Assembly (NCBI GenBank): GCA_964551435.1
Contig: CAZKBS010000001.1
Location: 248,001 to 312,000, forward strand
Direction: 5' to 3'
From: UBA2020 sp964551435
GTDB lineage: Bacteria > Pseudomonadota > Alphaproteobacteria > Micavibrionales > UBA2020
Length of the DNA: 64,000 bases
Notes under the pieces: model-generated
Told to the model about the DNA's origin: nothing
The model's input: the letters and a program-made list of their open reading frames with translations, nothing else
The model's database searches: none
Program-made: the position numbers and the translations under genes
Shown: positions 1-8,128 of the stretch, one piece after another
Layout: each line of letters begins with the position of its first letter
How positions within the stretch are numbered: position 1 is the first letter of the stretch

Positions 1-125
1 TGCGCGATGGCGCGGCGCCAGTTTTTATTGTCGTAGGATTTCTTGCCTTCAAGAAAATCTGCCATAGCCGCAACCGGCAGCGCGATGACAAAAGCCATGA
101 CCAGCATCAATACCTTGAAACGCAT
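1..125 (-). CDS. Partial secreted protein, N-terminus only
   Basis: Reading leftward from the ATG at 125, the frame is open to the window edge. It encodes about 41 residues: a clear signal peptide (a Met-Arg-Phe-Lys start, a hydrophobic core, and an Ala-Met-Ala cleavage-like site near residue 21), then Asp-Phe-Leu-Glu-Gly-Lys-Lys-Ser-Tyr. That mature start resembles the first helix of Sel1/TPR-type periplasmic proteins, but too little is visible to assign a family. It is transcribed divergently from the phage tail cluster, so it marks that cluster's left boundary. It was too short to appear in a length-filtered ORF list. Confidence 0.55.
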   Translation of the reverse strand, partial: MRFKVLMLVMAFVIALPVAAMADFLEGKKSYDNKNWRRAIA

Positions 126-304
126 AGGAACCCCCGTCCGGACGCATGCAGGGCGGCGCGCCGGAGAAATATGTGTGAGATGAAGAATCTGAAAAGCGCC
201 CTTTTTTAAGAATAAGCTTTTTAGCCGTTTTTTTCAAACCCCGCGCCACACCGGATTAAAACATGGGCGTGTCGGCGTACCCTGCCCCCAGCGAGAGGAA
301 CTTT

Positions 305-724
305 ATGACGAGCGAAACGTTCTGGCACCTGCAATCCGCGCTTTACAGCAAATTGAGCGCAAACACCGCCCTCTGCGGACTATTGGCGGCGGGCAGCGCG
401 GGTATTTACGACGACGTGCCGCGCGATGCGGCTTTTCCCTATATCGTCATCGGCGATATGTCGTCCTTCAGCGAGGATACCCAGCAAACCCATGCGGAAG
501 ATGTGCGCATGACCCTGCACGTCTATAGCCGCAGCGGCGGACAGCGCGAATGTAAACGCATCATAGATGCGGCAGCCGACGCACTGGAAGACGGCGCGCT
601 GAATATCGCAGGGCATGTCGCCGTACTGTGCCGACGCCTGTCTGTCAGCTGTGCCCTGATGGCGGATGGCGAAACGCGGCAAGGGTTGATGGAATACCGG
701 CTGATTGTCGAGCGTGTGATTTAA
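305..724 (+). CDS. Tail terminator / tail completion protein (DUF3168, GTA gp8-like)
   Basis: A 139-residue protein of the DUF3168 family, which caps the tail tube of siphophages and corresponds to gp8 of the Rhodobacter gene transfer agent (GTA). Recognisable parts are the N-terminal helix (LQSALYSKL), the segment AFPYIVIGD and the strand RMTLHVYSR. The ATG at 305 has a GAGAGGAA ribosome site, so it is preferred over an in-frame ATG at 263. It is the first gene of the tail cluster. The head genes that normally sit just upstream are absent; a divergent host-type gene is there instead. Confidence 0.85.
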   Translation: MTSETFWHLQSALYSKLSANTALCGLLAAGSAGIYDDVPRDAAFPYIVIGDMSSFSEDTQQTHAEDVRMTLHVYSRSGGQRECKRIIDAAADALEDGALNIAGHVAVLCRRLSVSCALMADGETRQGLMEYRLIVERVI

Positions 725-756
725 GCAAAATCAACCCCCAGAGAACGGAGAAACCC

Positions 757-1179
757 ATGACCAGCCAGAAAGGCCGCGACCTGCTTTTGAAAATCGGCGA
801 CGGTGGCGAAGATGAAATTTTTACCGCCATCGGCGCCGCGCGCAGCGTCGCGATGACCGTGAACAACCAGCCCGTCGATGCAACCAGCATGGCCGACGGC
901 GGCGTGCAAAACCTGAACGCGGCGGCAGGAGTGCAAAGCCTGAGCCTGCGGCTGGAGGGCATTTTCAAGGACAGCGCCGCCGAAGAATCGCTGCGCACCG
1001 TTGCGTTTGATCGCACGGCGCGGCATTTCCTGCTGCAATTTCCAAACGGCGGCAGCTATAGCGCGCCGTTTGTGGTTGAAAGCTATATGCGCGGCGGCAA
1101 TCACGACGGACTTGAAACATTTGGCGTCACGCTGCTGCGTACGGGCGCAGGCGTGTTCAGCGCGGCGGGCACGCCATGA
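757..1179 (+). CDS. Major tail protein (TP901-1 / GTA gp9-like)
   Basis: A 140-residue tail-tube subunit. The N-terminus (MTSQKGRDLLLKIGDG), the central TSMADGGVQNLNAAAGVQ segment and the strand-rich C-terminus (the region around VVESYMRGGNHDG) match the short TP901-1-like major tail proteins of alphaproteobacterial siphophages and GTAs. In the family these subunits stack as hexamers to form the tube. Its stop overlaps the next start (ATGA at 1176), which indicates translational coupling. A GGAG site lies 5' of the ATG. Confidence 0.85.
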   Translation: MTSQKGRDLLLKIGDGGEDEIFTAIGAARSVAMTVNNQPVDATSMADGGVQNLNAAAGVQSLSLRLEGIFKDSAAEESLRTVAFDRTARHFLLQFPNGGSYSAPFVVESYMRGGNHDGLETFGVTLLRTGAGVFSAAGTP

Positions 1180-1532
1180 ACCATCTGCCGTACCTGACAT
1201 TGCCCCTGCCCGCCGGAAGTCTGCCGCTGAGTCCCACGCTGGCGCTGGTCGAGGTGATGGAGGCGGAGGCCGGAAGCCTTTACGCCCTTGCCGCCGATGT
1301 GCTGGCGGCGCGCGCCGGCCATGGACAGATGCTGCGGCTGCTGGCTGCCGTTTATCGTCATGCAGGCTGCGCCCTTGCGCCCGCCGCGCTGGAAGATTTT
1401 CTGATGACCGTGAATGTGGCAAAAACCGTCACCGACATTCTGGCCGCGGTTTTAACACCGCTGTCGCGCATGGATATCGCGCAGGAGTTTCCGCGAGCGG
1501 GGGAGCCGCCGGCCGCGCGGCGCGGCAGCTGA
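1176..1532 (+). CDS. Tail assembly chaperone (GTA gp10-like)
   Basis: A 118-residue protein with an alpha-helical middle (LALVEVMEAEAGSLYALAADVL) and a C-terminal helix. Its place between the major tail protein and the tape measure, its size and its start overlapping the previous stop match the gp10-type tail chaperone of GTAs. In phages such proteins coat the tape measure during tube assembly. The last ~20 residues are Gly/Pro/Ala/Arg-rich. The assignment rests mainly on synteny, with only modest sequence recognition. Confidence 0.65.
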   Translation: MNHLPYLTLPLPAGSLPLSPTLALVEVMEAEAGSLYALAADVLAARAGHGQMLRLLAAVYRHAGCALAPAALEDFLMTVNVAKTVTDILAAVLTPLSRMDIAQEFPRAGEPPAARRGS

Positions 1533-1558
1533 CCCTGCCGCGTTTGCGCGGTTTTTTT

Positions 1559-1780
1559 ATGGGTGTGCTGGGCTGGACGCCCGACACCCTGCGCCGCGGC
1601 GCAAGCCTGCAAGACCTTGCCGAAGCCTATGGCGCATGGCGCGACCATCACGGCGCGGCGCCACCCGATGTGCCTGCCGCCGCGTTTATGCACGAAATGC
1701 TGACGCGGTTCCCCGACAAGCATCACAGACCGAAAGAAGGTGAAACGTCATGGACAGCACCCGCGACACCGAAAACCTGA
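1559..1780 (+). CDS. Second tail assembly chaperone (GTA gp10.1 / rcc01693-like)
   Basis: A 73-residue frame carrying GVLGWTPDTLRRGASLQDL, the pattern of the small rcc01693-type tail chaperone (a Gly-Leu-x-Pro/Trp-x-Thr-Pro helix followed by an acidic helix). The start is uncertain. The frame stays open far upstream, and family-like sequence (LPRLRGFF) precedes the ATG at 1559, so a TTG at 1544 or a CTG near 1529-1535, coupled to the preceding stop, is possible. The 3' end overlaps the tape-measure gene by 31 bases. Confidence 0.6.
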   Translation: MGVLGWTPDTLRRGASLQDLAEAYGAWRDHHGAAPPDVPAAAFMHEMLTRFPDKHHRPKEGETSWTAPATPKT

Positions 1781-2223
1781 CCCGCGCCATGGACGACATG
1801 CAAAAACGCAGCCGCCAGCTGGGCGACAGTCTGCGCGCACTGGCCGACGAAGGATTGGGCAGGCTGGGCCGCGCCGTGCAGCAGCAGGTTGGCAGCGCAT
1901 CCGGCGCGCGCGGCGGTAGCGGCAGCGATGCGGGGAGCATCGCTGCGCAGGAACTGGCACGTGTGCTGCGCGCTGAAATGGCCGAAACCCTGCGCCAGGT
2001 TCTGACACCGCAAGCAACGCGCGAAGGCGGCGGCATCAATATCGTCGTGCATAACAACACGGCAGCGCAGGTCGGCGTGCGCGAAAGCACCGATGCCTTT
2101 GACCGCCGCACACTGGAAATCACCATTGACCAGATGGTCGCGCAGTCGCTGGCGCAGGGGCGGCAAACGACGTCGGTACTGCAAAGCCTGTTCGGACTGA
2201 TGCCCTCGCTGGTCGGACGTTAA
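1750..2223 (+). CDS. Short phage tail tape measure protein (GTA gp11-like)
   Basis: A 157-residue protein with a GAAGG ribosome site before the ATG. The N-terminal third is amphipathic helix (TENLTRAMDDMQKRSRQLGD), followed by a Gly/Ser linker. The C-terminal part (INIVVHNNTAAQVGVRES, then RRTLEITIDQMVAQSL) is the terminal strand-helix signature of tape-measure proteins. Tape-measure length sets tail length, so a protein this short implies a very short tube. There are no frameshifts in the region and both neighbours are intact, so it looks short by design, not truncated. Confidence 0.75.
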   Translation: MDSTRDTENLTRAMDDMQKRSRQLGDSLRALADEGLGRLGRAVQQQVGSASGARGGSGSDAGSIAAQELARVLRAEMAETLRQVLTPQATREGGGINIVVHNNTAAQVGVRESTDAFDRRTLEITIDQMVAQSLAQGRQTTSVLQSLFGLMPSLVGR

Positions 2224-2240
2224 GCATAAGGACACACCGC

Positions 2241-2618
2241 ATGACCGCCCTTCCCGATATCGTCTGGCCTGAAACATTGCCGCAATCACCCCTGCTGGAT
2301 GGCTGGCAGGAAACGCTGGCCGACAATGTGCTGCGCACCGCCATGGAACAAGGCCCGCCCAAACTGCGCCGCCGCGGCAGCGCCGCCAGCGGCAAAATGA
2401 CCGTTCATTTTCTGCTCAGCCGCGATGATTGCGCGCTGGTGGATGATTTTTATCAAACGGCGCTGGCAGGCGGTATCAAGCCGTTTGCCTTCACGCATCC
2501 GCGCCACACGCAAGCGGTTGCATGCCGTTTTGCCGCGCCGCCGGATTATACAGCGGCAGGCAACGGATTTTTCCGCGCGCGCCTGTCGCTTGAGATTCTG
2601 GCAGGAGAAGTCGCATGA
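2241..2618 (+). CDS. Phage distal tail protein-like
   Basis: A 125-residue protein matching small alphaphage tail proteins found directly after the tape measure. Features are LPQSPLLDGWQETLADNVLRT, a KLRRRG segment, and the pattern DDFYQTALAGGIKPFAFTHP (an Asp-x-Phe-Tyr turn followed by Pro-Phe-x-x-x-His-Pro). It takes the place of the DUF2460 gp12 protein in the GTA order, but is shorter and of a different family. It probably adapts the tail tube to the tip. Its stop overlaps the next ATG at 2615. Confidence 0.7.
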   Translation: MTALPDIVWPETLPQSPLLDGWQETLADNVLRTAMEQGPPKLRRRGSAASGKMTVHFLLSRDDCALVDDFYQTALAGGIKPFAFTHPRHTQAVACRFAAPPDYTAAGNGFFRARLSLEILAGEVA

Positions 2619-3088
2619 GCCGTACCCTGACGGGCGAAACCCGCGCCGCCCTGCACGCGCCGCAGACGGATGAAATTTTTACCCTACTGCTGACCATCAG
2701 TCATCCGGATATGCCGGAGGCCATCCGCGTGTGCAGCGGCGGCCGGAATGTGACCAGCTGCGGCAATGATTTCATCGCCTATCCTTTTTCGCTGCACCTG
2801 CCCGAGGACGAGGAAGGCCGCAGCCCCCGCGCACGCCTGAGCATCGACAACGTGGAGCGGCAAATCGTACAGGCCGTGCGCACCCTGACATCATCGCCGT
2901 TTGTGACGATTGAAATCATCCGCCATGCCGCGCCAGACGTCGTGGAAGCGCGGTTTGACGATTTCCGCTTCACCAACATCACCTATGATTCGCAGGCCGT
3001 GGAGGGGGATTTGACCGTCGAAGACTTCACCGCGGAGCCCTATCCGGCGGCCTGTTTTTCGCCCAGCCTGTTTCCGGGGCTGTTTTAG
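2615..3088 (+). CDS. DUF1833-family tail protein
   Basis: A 157-residue protein with the DUF1833 pattern: a start resembling SRTLTGETRAALHAPQTDE, then LLLTISHPD, RLSIDNVERQIVQAVRTL and FTAEPYPAACFSPSLFPGLF at the end. In siphophage clusters this family sits between the distal tail protein and the NlpC/P60 peptidase, as here. It is translationally coupled to the previous gene by ATGA at 2615. It is the last gene before an intergenic control region, so it probably ends the first transcript segment. Confidence 0.75.
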   Translation: MSRTLTGETRAALHAPQTDEIFTLLLTISHPDMPEAIRVCSGGRNVTSCGNDFIAYPFSLHLPEDEEGRSPRARLSIDNVERQIVQAVRTLTSSPFVTIEIIRHAAPDVVEARFDDFRFTNITYDSQAVEGDLTVEDFTAEPYPAACFSPSLFPGLF

Positions 3089-3128
3089 CGGGAGTTAAAT
3101 CACTGGAATCGCGATTTGAATCCCCGAA

Positions 3129-3203
3129 CTTAACCCTTCATTCAATTTTCTTATGGTAAGATGAGAAAAATAGGGTTAAGCTGTTAAAAATCAGTTAAGA
3201 ATC
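3129..3203 (+). promoter_or_regulatory. Inverted repeat plus CtrA-type box and GANTC site upstream of the 90-residue gene
   Basis: A perfect 9-bp inverted repeat, CTTAACCCT (3129-3137) and AGGGTTAAG (3172-3180), encloses a further stem-like arrangement (CTTA/TAAG, TTTTCT/AGAAAA). Immediately downstream lies TTAA-AAATCAG-TTAA at 3184-3198, which fits the CtrA consensus TTAA-N7-TTAA. A GAATC (GANTC, the CcrM methylation site type) follows at 3199-3203. This AT-rich stretch stands out inside a GC-rich tail cluster. CtrA control is inference from the motif. The -10 downstream is weak. Confidence 0.5.
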
Positions 3204-3259
3204 TCGGTTCTCGTTGATGCTTTAACACTTGCCCATAGGCAGGCTAAGGGGGCTATAAA

Positions 3260-3532
3260 ATGAAATCACAGTTCGTCGGCGGTGGGCAAACCACAGGTTT
3301 TGATGATTACCTTTGCACCTCTTTAGGGTGCGTGGCCATCGACAGCCGCCATGGCGTCAGCGGAAATGACCGCAAGAGCATTCAGGCCATGCAGGATTTC
3401 GCAGCAGCCAATCCCGACAAAGTCAACACCGCGCGCCTGAACGCCTGGGCTGAAAAAGTTTTCTCCGCCGATACCAGCATCAAACCGGCGACCACCAACC
3501 GCACCAAGCCCGGCATGGGCGGCGGCATGTAA
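3260..3532 (+). CDS. Small unknown protein, moron-like insertion in the tail cluster
   Basis: A 90-residue protein that I do not recognise. It has an AAGGGGG ribosome site, two Cys near the start (DDYLCTSLGC), a helical middle (DRKSIQAMQDFAAANPDKV; LNAWAEKVF) and a Gly-Met-rich end (MGGGM). No signal peptide or membrane segment is seen. It sits between two tail genes but has its own upstream control region and its own terminator, the layout of a moron (an autonomously expressed accessory gene in a phage cluster). With the CtrA-type box this suggests expression tied to the host cell cycle, not to tail assembly. The function is unknown. Confidence 0.7.
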   Translation: MKSQFVGGGQTTGFDDYLCTSLGCVAIDSRHGVSGNDRKSIQAMQDFAAANPDKVNTARLNAWAEKVFSADTSIKPATTNRTKPGMGGGM

Positions 3533-3552
3533 GCCACACGAATTTAAGTTTC

Positions 3553-3585
3553 AAAAAAACCCGCCCGAACACGGCGGGTTTTTTT
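3553..3585 (+). terminator. Rho-independent terminator after the 90-residue gene
   Basis: AAAAAACCCGCC pairs with GGCGGGTTTTTT around a short loop, followed by a T run. It isolates the small gene from the tail genes downstream, which must therefore be read through or have a promoter of their own. Confidence 0.85.
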
Positions 3586-3627
3586 ATGCGCGTTTCGCGC
3601 CTCGCCAGCTGCAAGGAGACACCTCTC

Positions 3628-4077
3628 ATGCCCGTCCCGATATGGGCGGGGCGGTATATCGGACTGCCTTTTCGTGACCACGGACGCGACCGCAGCGGGC
3701 TGGACTGCTGGGGTCTTGTACGGCTGGTGCTGGGGGAGCAGTTCGGTATCGCCCTGCCGTCGCTTGCCACGGAATACGAACATACCCTCGCGCTCGACGA
3801 TATCAGCGGCGTCATCCGCCGCCAGATACCGATGTGGCAAAGCGTGACCGAAGGCACGGAGCGCTGCGGCGATGTCGTGGTGCTGCGGCTGCACGGCCTG
3901 CCGCTGCATGTCGGCGTGGTGCTGGGCGATGGATACATGCTGCACGTCGAGGCCCGCATCGACAGCGCCATCGAAAAATACGACCAGACCCGCTGGAAAG
4001 ACCGCATTTACGGATTTTACCGCCACCGCGGCATCGCCGCCGCCACAGGCGTCACAGGACACCGCACATCACCATGA
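3628..4077 (+). CDS. NlpC/P60 tail-tip peptidase (GTA gp14-like)
   Basis: A 149-residue cysteine peptidase of the phage NlpC/P60 type. The catalytic Cys is in GLDCWGLVRLVLG (about residue 27) and the catalytic His in LPLHVGVVLGDG. The family cleaves peptidoglycan stem peptides, letting the tail tip cross the wall. The ATG at 3628 has a strong AAGGAGA site; an upstream in-frame ATG lies inside the preceding terminator and is rejected. The stop overlaps the next start (ATGA at 4074). Confidence 0.9.
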   Translation: MPVPIWAGRYIGLPFRDHGRDRSGLDCWGLVRLVLGEQFGIALPSLATEYEHTLALDDISGVIRRQIPMWQSVTEGTERCGDVVVLRLHGLPLHVGVVLGDGYMLHVEARIDSAIEKYDQTRWKDRIYGFYRHRGIAAATGVTGHRTSP

Positions 4078-7000
4078 CATCAAACCCGTTAGAAAAAGCA
4101 CACGGCGATAACGATATCGCGGTGCGCCTGAGCGCACATCCTTTTGCGCCGGAGCGTACAAACGCGCGCCGCCGTGCAGGTGAAAGCGTGGCGGAAATCG
4201 TCGCCGCCTGCGGCATCGCGCCCGACGTCACGCCCTATGTGCATGCATTTATCGACGGGCATCATATCGCGCGTGAAAACTGGGCGCGCGTGCGTCCGCG
4301 CGCGGGCACGACATTAACCCTGCGCATGGTGCCGATGGGCGGCGGCGGCGGCAAAAATCCGCTGCGCACCGTTTTGTCACTGGCGCTGGTCGCGGCAAGC
4401 CCCGTGATTGCAGGGGCGATTGCCAGCGCGCTGGGTGTGGGCGCACAGGCGGCGTTTATGGGCATCAGCACCGCGCGGCTGATTACGGCGGGGGTAAATA
4501 TTGCAGGGCGTCTGGCGCTGAATGCGCTGGCCCCGCCCGGCAAGCCGCGTTTCGGCCTTGGCCAGAAGGAAAGCCCGACGCTGTTTTTGCAGGGTGCACG
4601 CAATCAGGCCTATCCGTTTGGCCGCGTGCCGCGCCCGCTGGGCCGCCACCGTTTTATGCCGCCGCTAGGCGCGATGCCCTATACGGAAACGGTGGGCAAC
4701 GACCAATATCTGCGCATGATTTTTATCTGGGGGTATGGCCCGCTGGATATCAGCGACCTGCGGATTGGCGAAACCCCGCTTTCGGAATTTGACGGCGTGG
4801 AAATTGAAACCCGCCACGGCTGGCCGGACGACGCGCCGCTGACGCTTTACAGCAACAGCGTGATGCAAAACGACATGGAAGCCGTGCTGCGCGAAGAAAG
4901 CGGTTATGTGCTGCGCACCACCGAAACCGAGGCCGACGAAATATCGGTTGACCTGACATTACCGCGCGGTCTGGTTGCCTTCAACGGCAACGGCAATAAA
5001 ATTGCCACCGACGTCGAGGTTGAGGTGCAATACAGCCCCGCCGGCGAAAACAGCTGGAGCGCGGCAAGCGGCAGCTATACGCCGCTCGGGGCACGCACCG
5101 TCGCGCTGCCCAGCGCGCCTGCGGCTTACAAAAAAAGCGGTGTCACCTACGTTGCCACACGCACCGACCGTATCGTGATGGACGCGGCAAGTGGCGCGCT
5201 GAAAGTTTTGCAAGGCAGCGTTTATCGCATCGGTTTTGATACAAACGTGCCGGAGCCGCCCAAAGTGCCGGAGGGGTATTTGCGCATCGCGCGGGTGGAG
5301 CGGCGATCGGATGACGGCAGCACGATTCCGGAAGAGCGCATCACCGATGACCGGCAGCCGCAACAAGGCCGCTTCGGTGCGGATACCGATTTCACGGCAG
5401 GGGTATCCTTTGCCGCGAACCGCGTGAACATCGCGGCGGGCAGCTTGCGTTATCCGGGTTTCAGCCTCAGCGCCAAGCAAAGCAGCGCCGTGCGTCAAAG
5501 CATCAGTTTCCGTGTGCCGCGCGGGCGATATGATGTGCGCCTGCGCCGCCTGACGCCCGACAGCGACGATGACCGTACGTTCAACGATACCGTGTGGACG
5601 GCGCTGCGCACCGTGCGCTATGCCTATCCCGTGCGCATGCCGGGACTGGCGATGACGGCGCTGCGCATCAAAGCCACCGACCAGCTGAACGGGATTCTGG
5701 ACAGGTTCAACGGTATTGTTGAATCCATCCTGCCCGACTGGAACGGCAGCGCATGGGTATTGCAGCCGACATCCAACCCCGCATCGCTATACCGCCATGT
5801 TTTGCAGGGCAGTGGCAATGCCCGCCCGCTGGCCGATAGCCGAATTGACATCAGCCGCCTGCAGGAATGGCACGATACCTGCGCCGCCGCTGGCCGCGAA
5901 TTCAATGCGGCTATCGATTACGACACATCCCTGCGCGAGGTATTGCAGGATATCGCCGCTGCGGGCCGCGCATCGCCATCGCTGACCGACGGGAAATGGA
6001 GCATCGTCGAAGACCGCCCGCAAAGCGTGCCCGTGCAGCATTTCAGCCCGCGCAATACATGGGGGTTTCAGGGGCGCAAGGCGTTTGACGACGTGCCCGA
6101 TGGCCTGCGCGTGCGTTTTATCAACCGCGCCAAAGACTGGCGGCAGGATGAACGTCTGGTTTTCCGCGATGGTATTACGGCGGAAACCGCGCAGCGCTAT
6201 GAAACCATCACCCTGCCCGGCGTTACCGATGCGCAGCAGGCCTGGCGCGACGGGCGATATCATCTGGCCAGCGCCATCCTGCGCCCTGAAACCTATACAT
6301 TTTGCTGCGATATCGAGCATATCGTTTGTACGCGCGGCGATCTGGTGCGCTTCAGCCATGATGTGCCGATGTTTGGTCTGGCCAGCGCGCGGATTGCCGC
6401 CACCCTGCCCGCCGCCGAAAATCCGGCGCAGATAGGCAGCCTGACGCTGGATAGCGCCATCGATATGGAAGCAGACAAGAACTACAGCCTGCGCGTGCGC
6501 CGGCAGGATGGCAGCGCCGTGGTTCTTGCCCTTGAAACCGAAGAGGGTCTGCAAAGCACCCTGCGCCTGTCTGCACCGCAAACGCCCGAAGCACTGGGGA
6601 TCGCCGCGGGCGATCTGGCGCTGTTTGGCGAAAGCGGGCAGGAAAGCGTCGCACTGGTTGTGCGCGGCATTGAACCCATGGGCGATCTGGCGGCGCGTAT
6701 CACCTGCGTGGATGCCGCGCCCGCGATTCATGCCGCGGATAAAGGCGCCATTCCCGCCTTTGCAAGCCAGATAACCGTGCCGGTGGAGCTGCGCCGCCCG
6801 CCCGCGCCGCAGGTTAGCAGCCTGAAGGCAGCTATCAGCCGCGCAGGCGATACAGAGGGCGCAGCGATCAGCCAGCTCTCGCTGACGCTGGCCGCGCATG
6901 ATTTTCCGCGCCCCCTCACGCTGCGCGCCGATATCCGTGCTAAGGACGAGAGTTTTTTCAGCCCCGCCGATATCATCCGCACCCATGACGGCCGTGCCGT

Positions 7001-8117
7001 GATTGAACGTCTGAGCGAGGGGGAAACCTATGATCTGCGCTTGCGCTATATCACAGACAGCGGCGTTTTTTCACCGCCGCTGTTGATTGCAGGATACCGC
7101 ATCGATGCGCTGGGGCCGGATGCACCCGCCGTTGACGGATTATCGCTGAATATCATCGGCAGCACGGCCTATATCAGCTGGCCCGCAGCGGCTACAGCAG
7201 GGCTGAGCCATTATATCCTGCGTTTCAGCCCGCTGCTGACAGGCGCGGCATGGAACAGCGCGATTGACGTGGCGGCGCATATCCCCGCAGGCACAACCGC
7301 GCTGAGCGTTCCCGCCGCCGTCGGCAGTTTTCTTTTGAAGGCCGTAGACATCCGCGGCCGCGAAAGCGATGCGCCCGCTATTGCGATATCCGGCGTCGCC
7401 GGACTTGCGGGATATAACGCGGTTGAATCTGCCGTTGAATCCCCTGCCTTTGGCGGAGCGCATACGGGTACGGCCATATCCGGCGGCACCCTGCAGCTGG
7501 CGGAAGGTCAGACAGAAGGCATTTATACATTCGATAACATCATTGATCTTGGTGCGGTTTACACATCGCTGGTCAGCGCGGATATTCTGGCGGGCGGTAT
7601 CGACCGCGCCGAAAGCTGCGATGACTGGCCCGACCACGACAGCGTCGAAAACCGCGACGGCAGCACAGACCCCGCGCGCTGGCGTTTGCGTTTGCAAATC
7701 CGCACCACGCCAGATGACCCTGCCGCCAGCCCTGTGTGGTCAGCATGGCAGGATGCGGCGCTGGGCGAATATACGGCGCGCGCCTTTGCCGCGCGGCTGT
7801 TGCTGGAATCGGATAGCGCCACAGTGACGCCGGTTGTGAGCCATCTGGCCCTGCGCGTCGATATGCCCGACAGGCGTATCGCCGCGCGCGGGCTGATATC
7901 CGATGCGGCAGGCACGGCGGTCGGCTTCGCACCCGCTTTCCGCACTGCCCCCGCGATTGCCATTACCGCGCAAAACATGCAAAGCGGCGATTATTACACA
8001 CTCAGCGATATCACCCCCGCCGGATTTTTTATCCGGTTTTTTAATGCGGGCGGCGGCGGGATTGTGCGCGATTTCGATTACATCGCGCAAGGATATGGCG
8101 AAGAGCTTTCAACCTAA
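4074..8117 (+). CDS. Tail tip / host specificity protein J-like
   Basis: A 1347-residue protein, the largest in the window. After a short ubiquitin-like N-terminal region it has a hydrophobic stretch (about residues 95-150: TVLSLALVAASPVIAGAIA and ITAGVNIAGRLALNALAPPG), then the tip-J signature RNQAYPFGRVPRPLGRHRF and the repeated FIWGYGPLDISDLRIGETPL pattern. The C-terminal half is strand-rich with fibronectin-like segments. This is the central baseplate protein that pierces or binds the target envelope, comparable to lambda J and GTA gp15. It is translationally coupled to the peptidase. The reading frame is intact over 4 kb, evidence that the cluster is maintained and not decaying. Confidence 0.88.
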   Translation: MTSNPLEKAHGDNDIAVRLSAHPFAPERTNARRRAGESVAEIVAACGIAPDVTPYVHAFIDGHHIARENWARVRPRAGTTLTLRMVPMGGGGGKNPLRTVLSLALVAASPVIAGAIASALGVGAQAAFMGISTARLITAGVNIAGRLALNALAPPGKPRFGLGQKESPTLFLQGARNQAYPFGRVPRPLGRHRFMPPLGAMPYTETVGNDQYLRMIFIWGYGPLDISDLRIGETPLSEFDGVEIETRHGWPDDAPLTLYSNSVMQNDMEAVLREESGYVLRTTETEADEISVDLTLPRGLVAFNGNGNKIATDVEVEVQYSPAGENSWSAASGSYTPLGARTVALPSAPAAYKKSGVTYVATRTDRIVMDAASGALKVLQGSVYRIGFDTNVPEPPKVPEGYLRIARVERRSDDGSTIPEERITDDRQPQQGRFGADTDFTAGVSFAANRVNIAAGSLRYPGFSLSAKQSSAVRQSISFRVPRGRYDVRLRRLTPDSDDDRTFNDTVWTALRTVRYAYPVRMPGLAMTALRIKATDQLNGILDRFNGIVESILPDWNGSAWVLQPTSNPASLYRHVLQGSGNARPLADSRIDISRLQEWHDTCAAAGREFNAAIDYDTSLREVLQDIAAAGRASPSLTDGKWSIVEDRPQSVPVQHFSPRNTWGFQGRKAFDDVPDGLRVRFINRAKDWRQDERLVFRDGITAETAQRYETITLPGVTDAQQAWRDGRYHLASAILRPETYTFCCDIEHIVCTRGDLVRFSHDVPMFGLASARIAATLPAAENPAQIGSLTLDSAIDMEADKNYSLRVRRQDGSAVVLALETEEGLQSTLRLSAPQTPEALGIAAGDLALFGESGQESVALVVRGIEPMGDLAARITCVDAAPAIHAADKGAIPAFASQITVPVELRRPPAPQVSSLKAAISRAGDTEGAAISQLSLTLAAHDFPRPLTLRADIRAKDESFFSPADIIRTHDGRAVIERLSEGETYDLRLRYITDSGVFSPPLLIAGYRIDALGPDAPAVDGLSLNIIGSTAYISWPAAATAGLSHYILRFSPLLTGAAWNSAIDVAAHIPAGTTALSVPAAVGSFLLKAVDIRGRESDAPAIAISGVAGLAGYNAVESAVESPAFGGAHTGTAISGGTLQLAEGQTEGIYTFDNIIDLGAVYTSLVSADILAGGIDRAESCDDWPDHDSVENRDGSTDPARWRLRLQIRTTPDDPAASPVWSAWQDAALGEYTARAFAARLLLESDSATVTPVVSHLALRVDMPDRRIAARGLISDAAGTAVGFAPAFRTAPAIAITAQNMQSGDYYTLSDITPAGFFIRFFNAGGGGIVRDFDYIAQGYGEELST

Positions 8118-8128
8118 GGAGTAGCAAC

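Noticed and set aside
305..724. Left attachment site or integrase of a prophage
   Set aside because: No integrase, no tRNA target and no direct repeat pair was seen; the cluster looks resident, not freshly integrated.
1548..1561. A slippery-like GGTTTTTTTAT as a frameshift site for the tail chaperones
   Set aside because: It lies after the stop of the first chaperone gene, so it cannot shift its reading frame.
1001..1780. A 259-residue frame spanning three tail genes
   Set aside because: Only its end codes for a real protein (the second chaperone); the rest is a shadow.
5787..6986. A 399-residue open frame on the - strand within the tail tip gene
   Set aside because: It is a GC-rich antisense shadow of an intact J-like gene, with no ribosome site and no family features.
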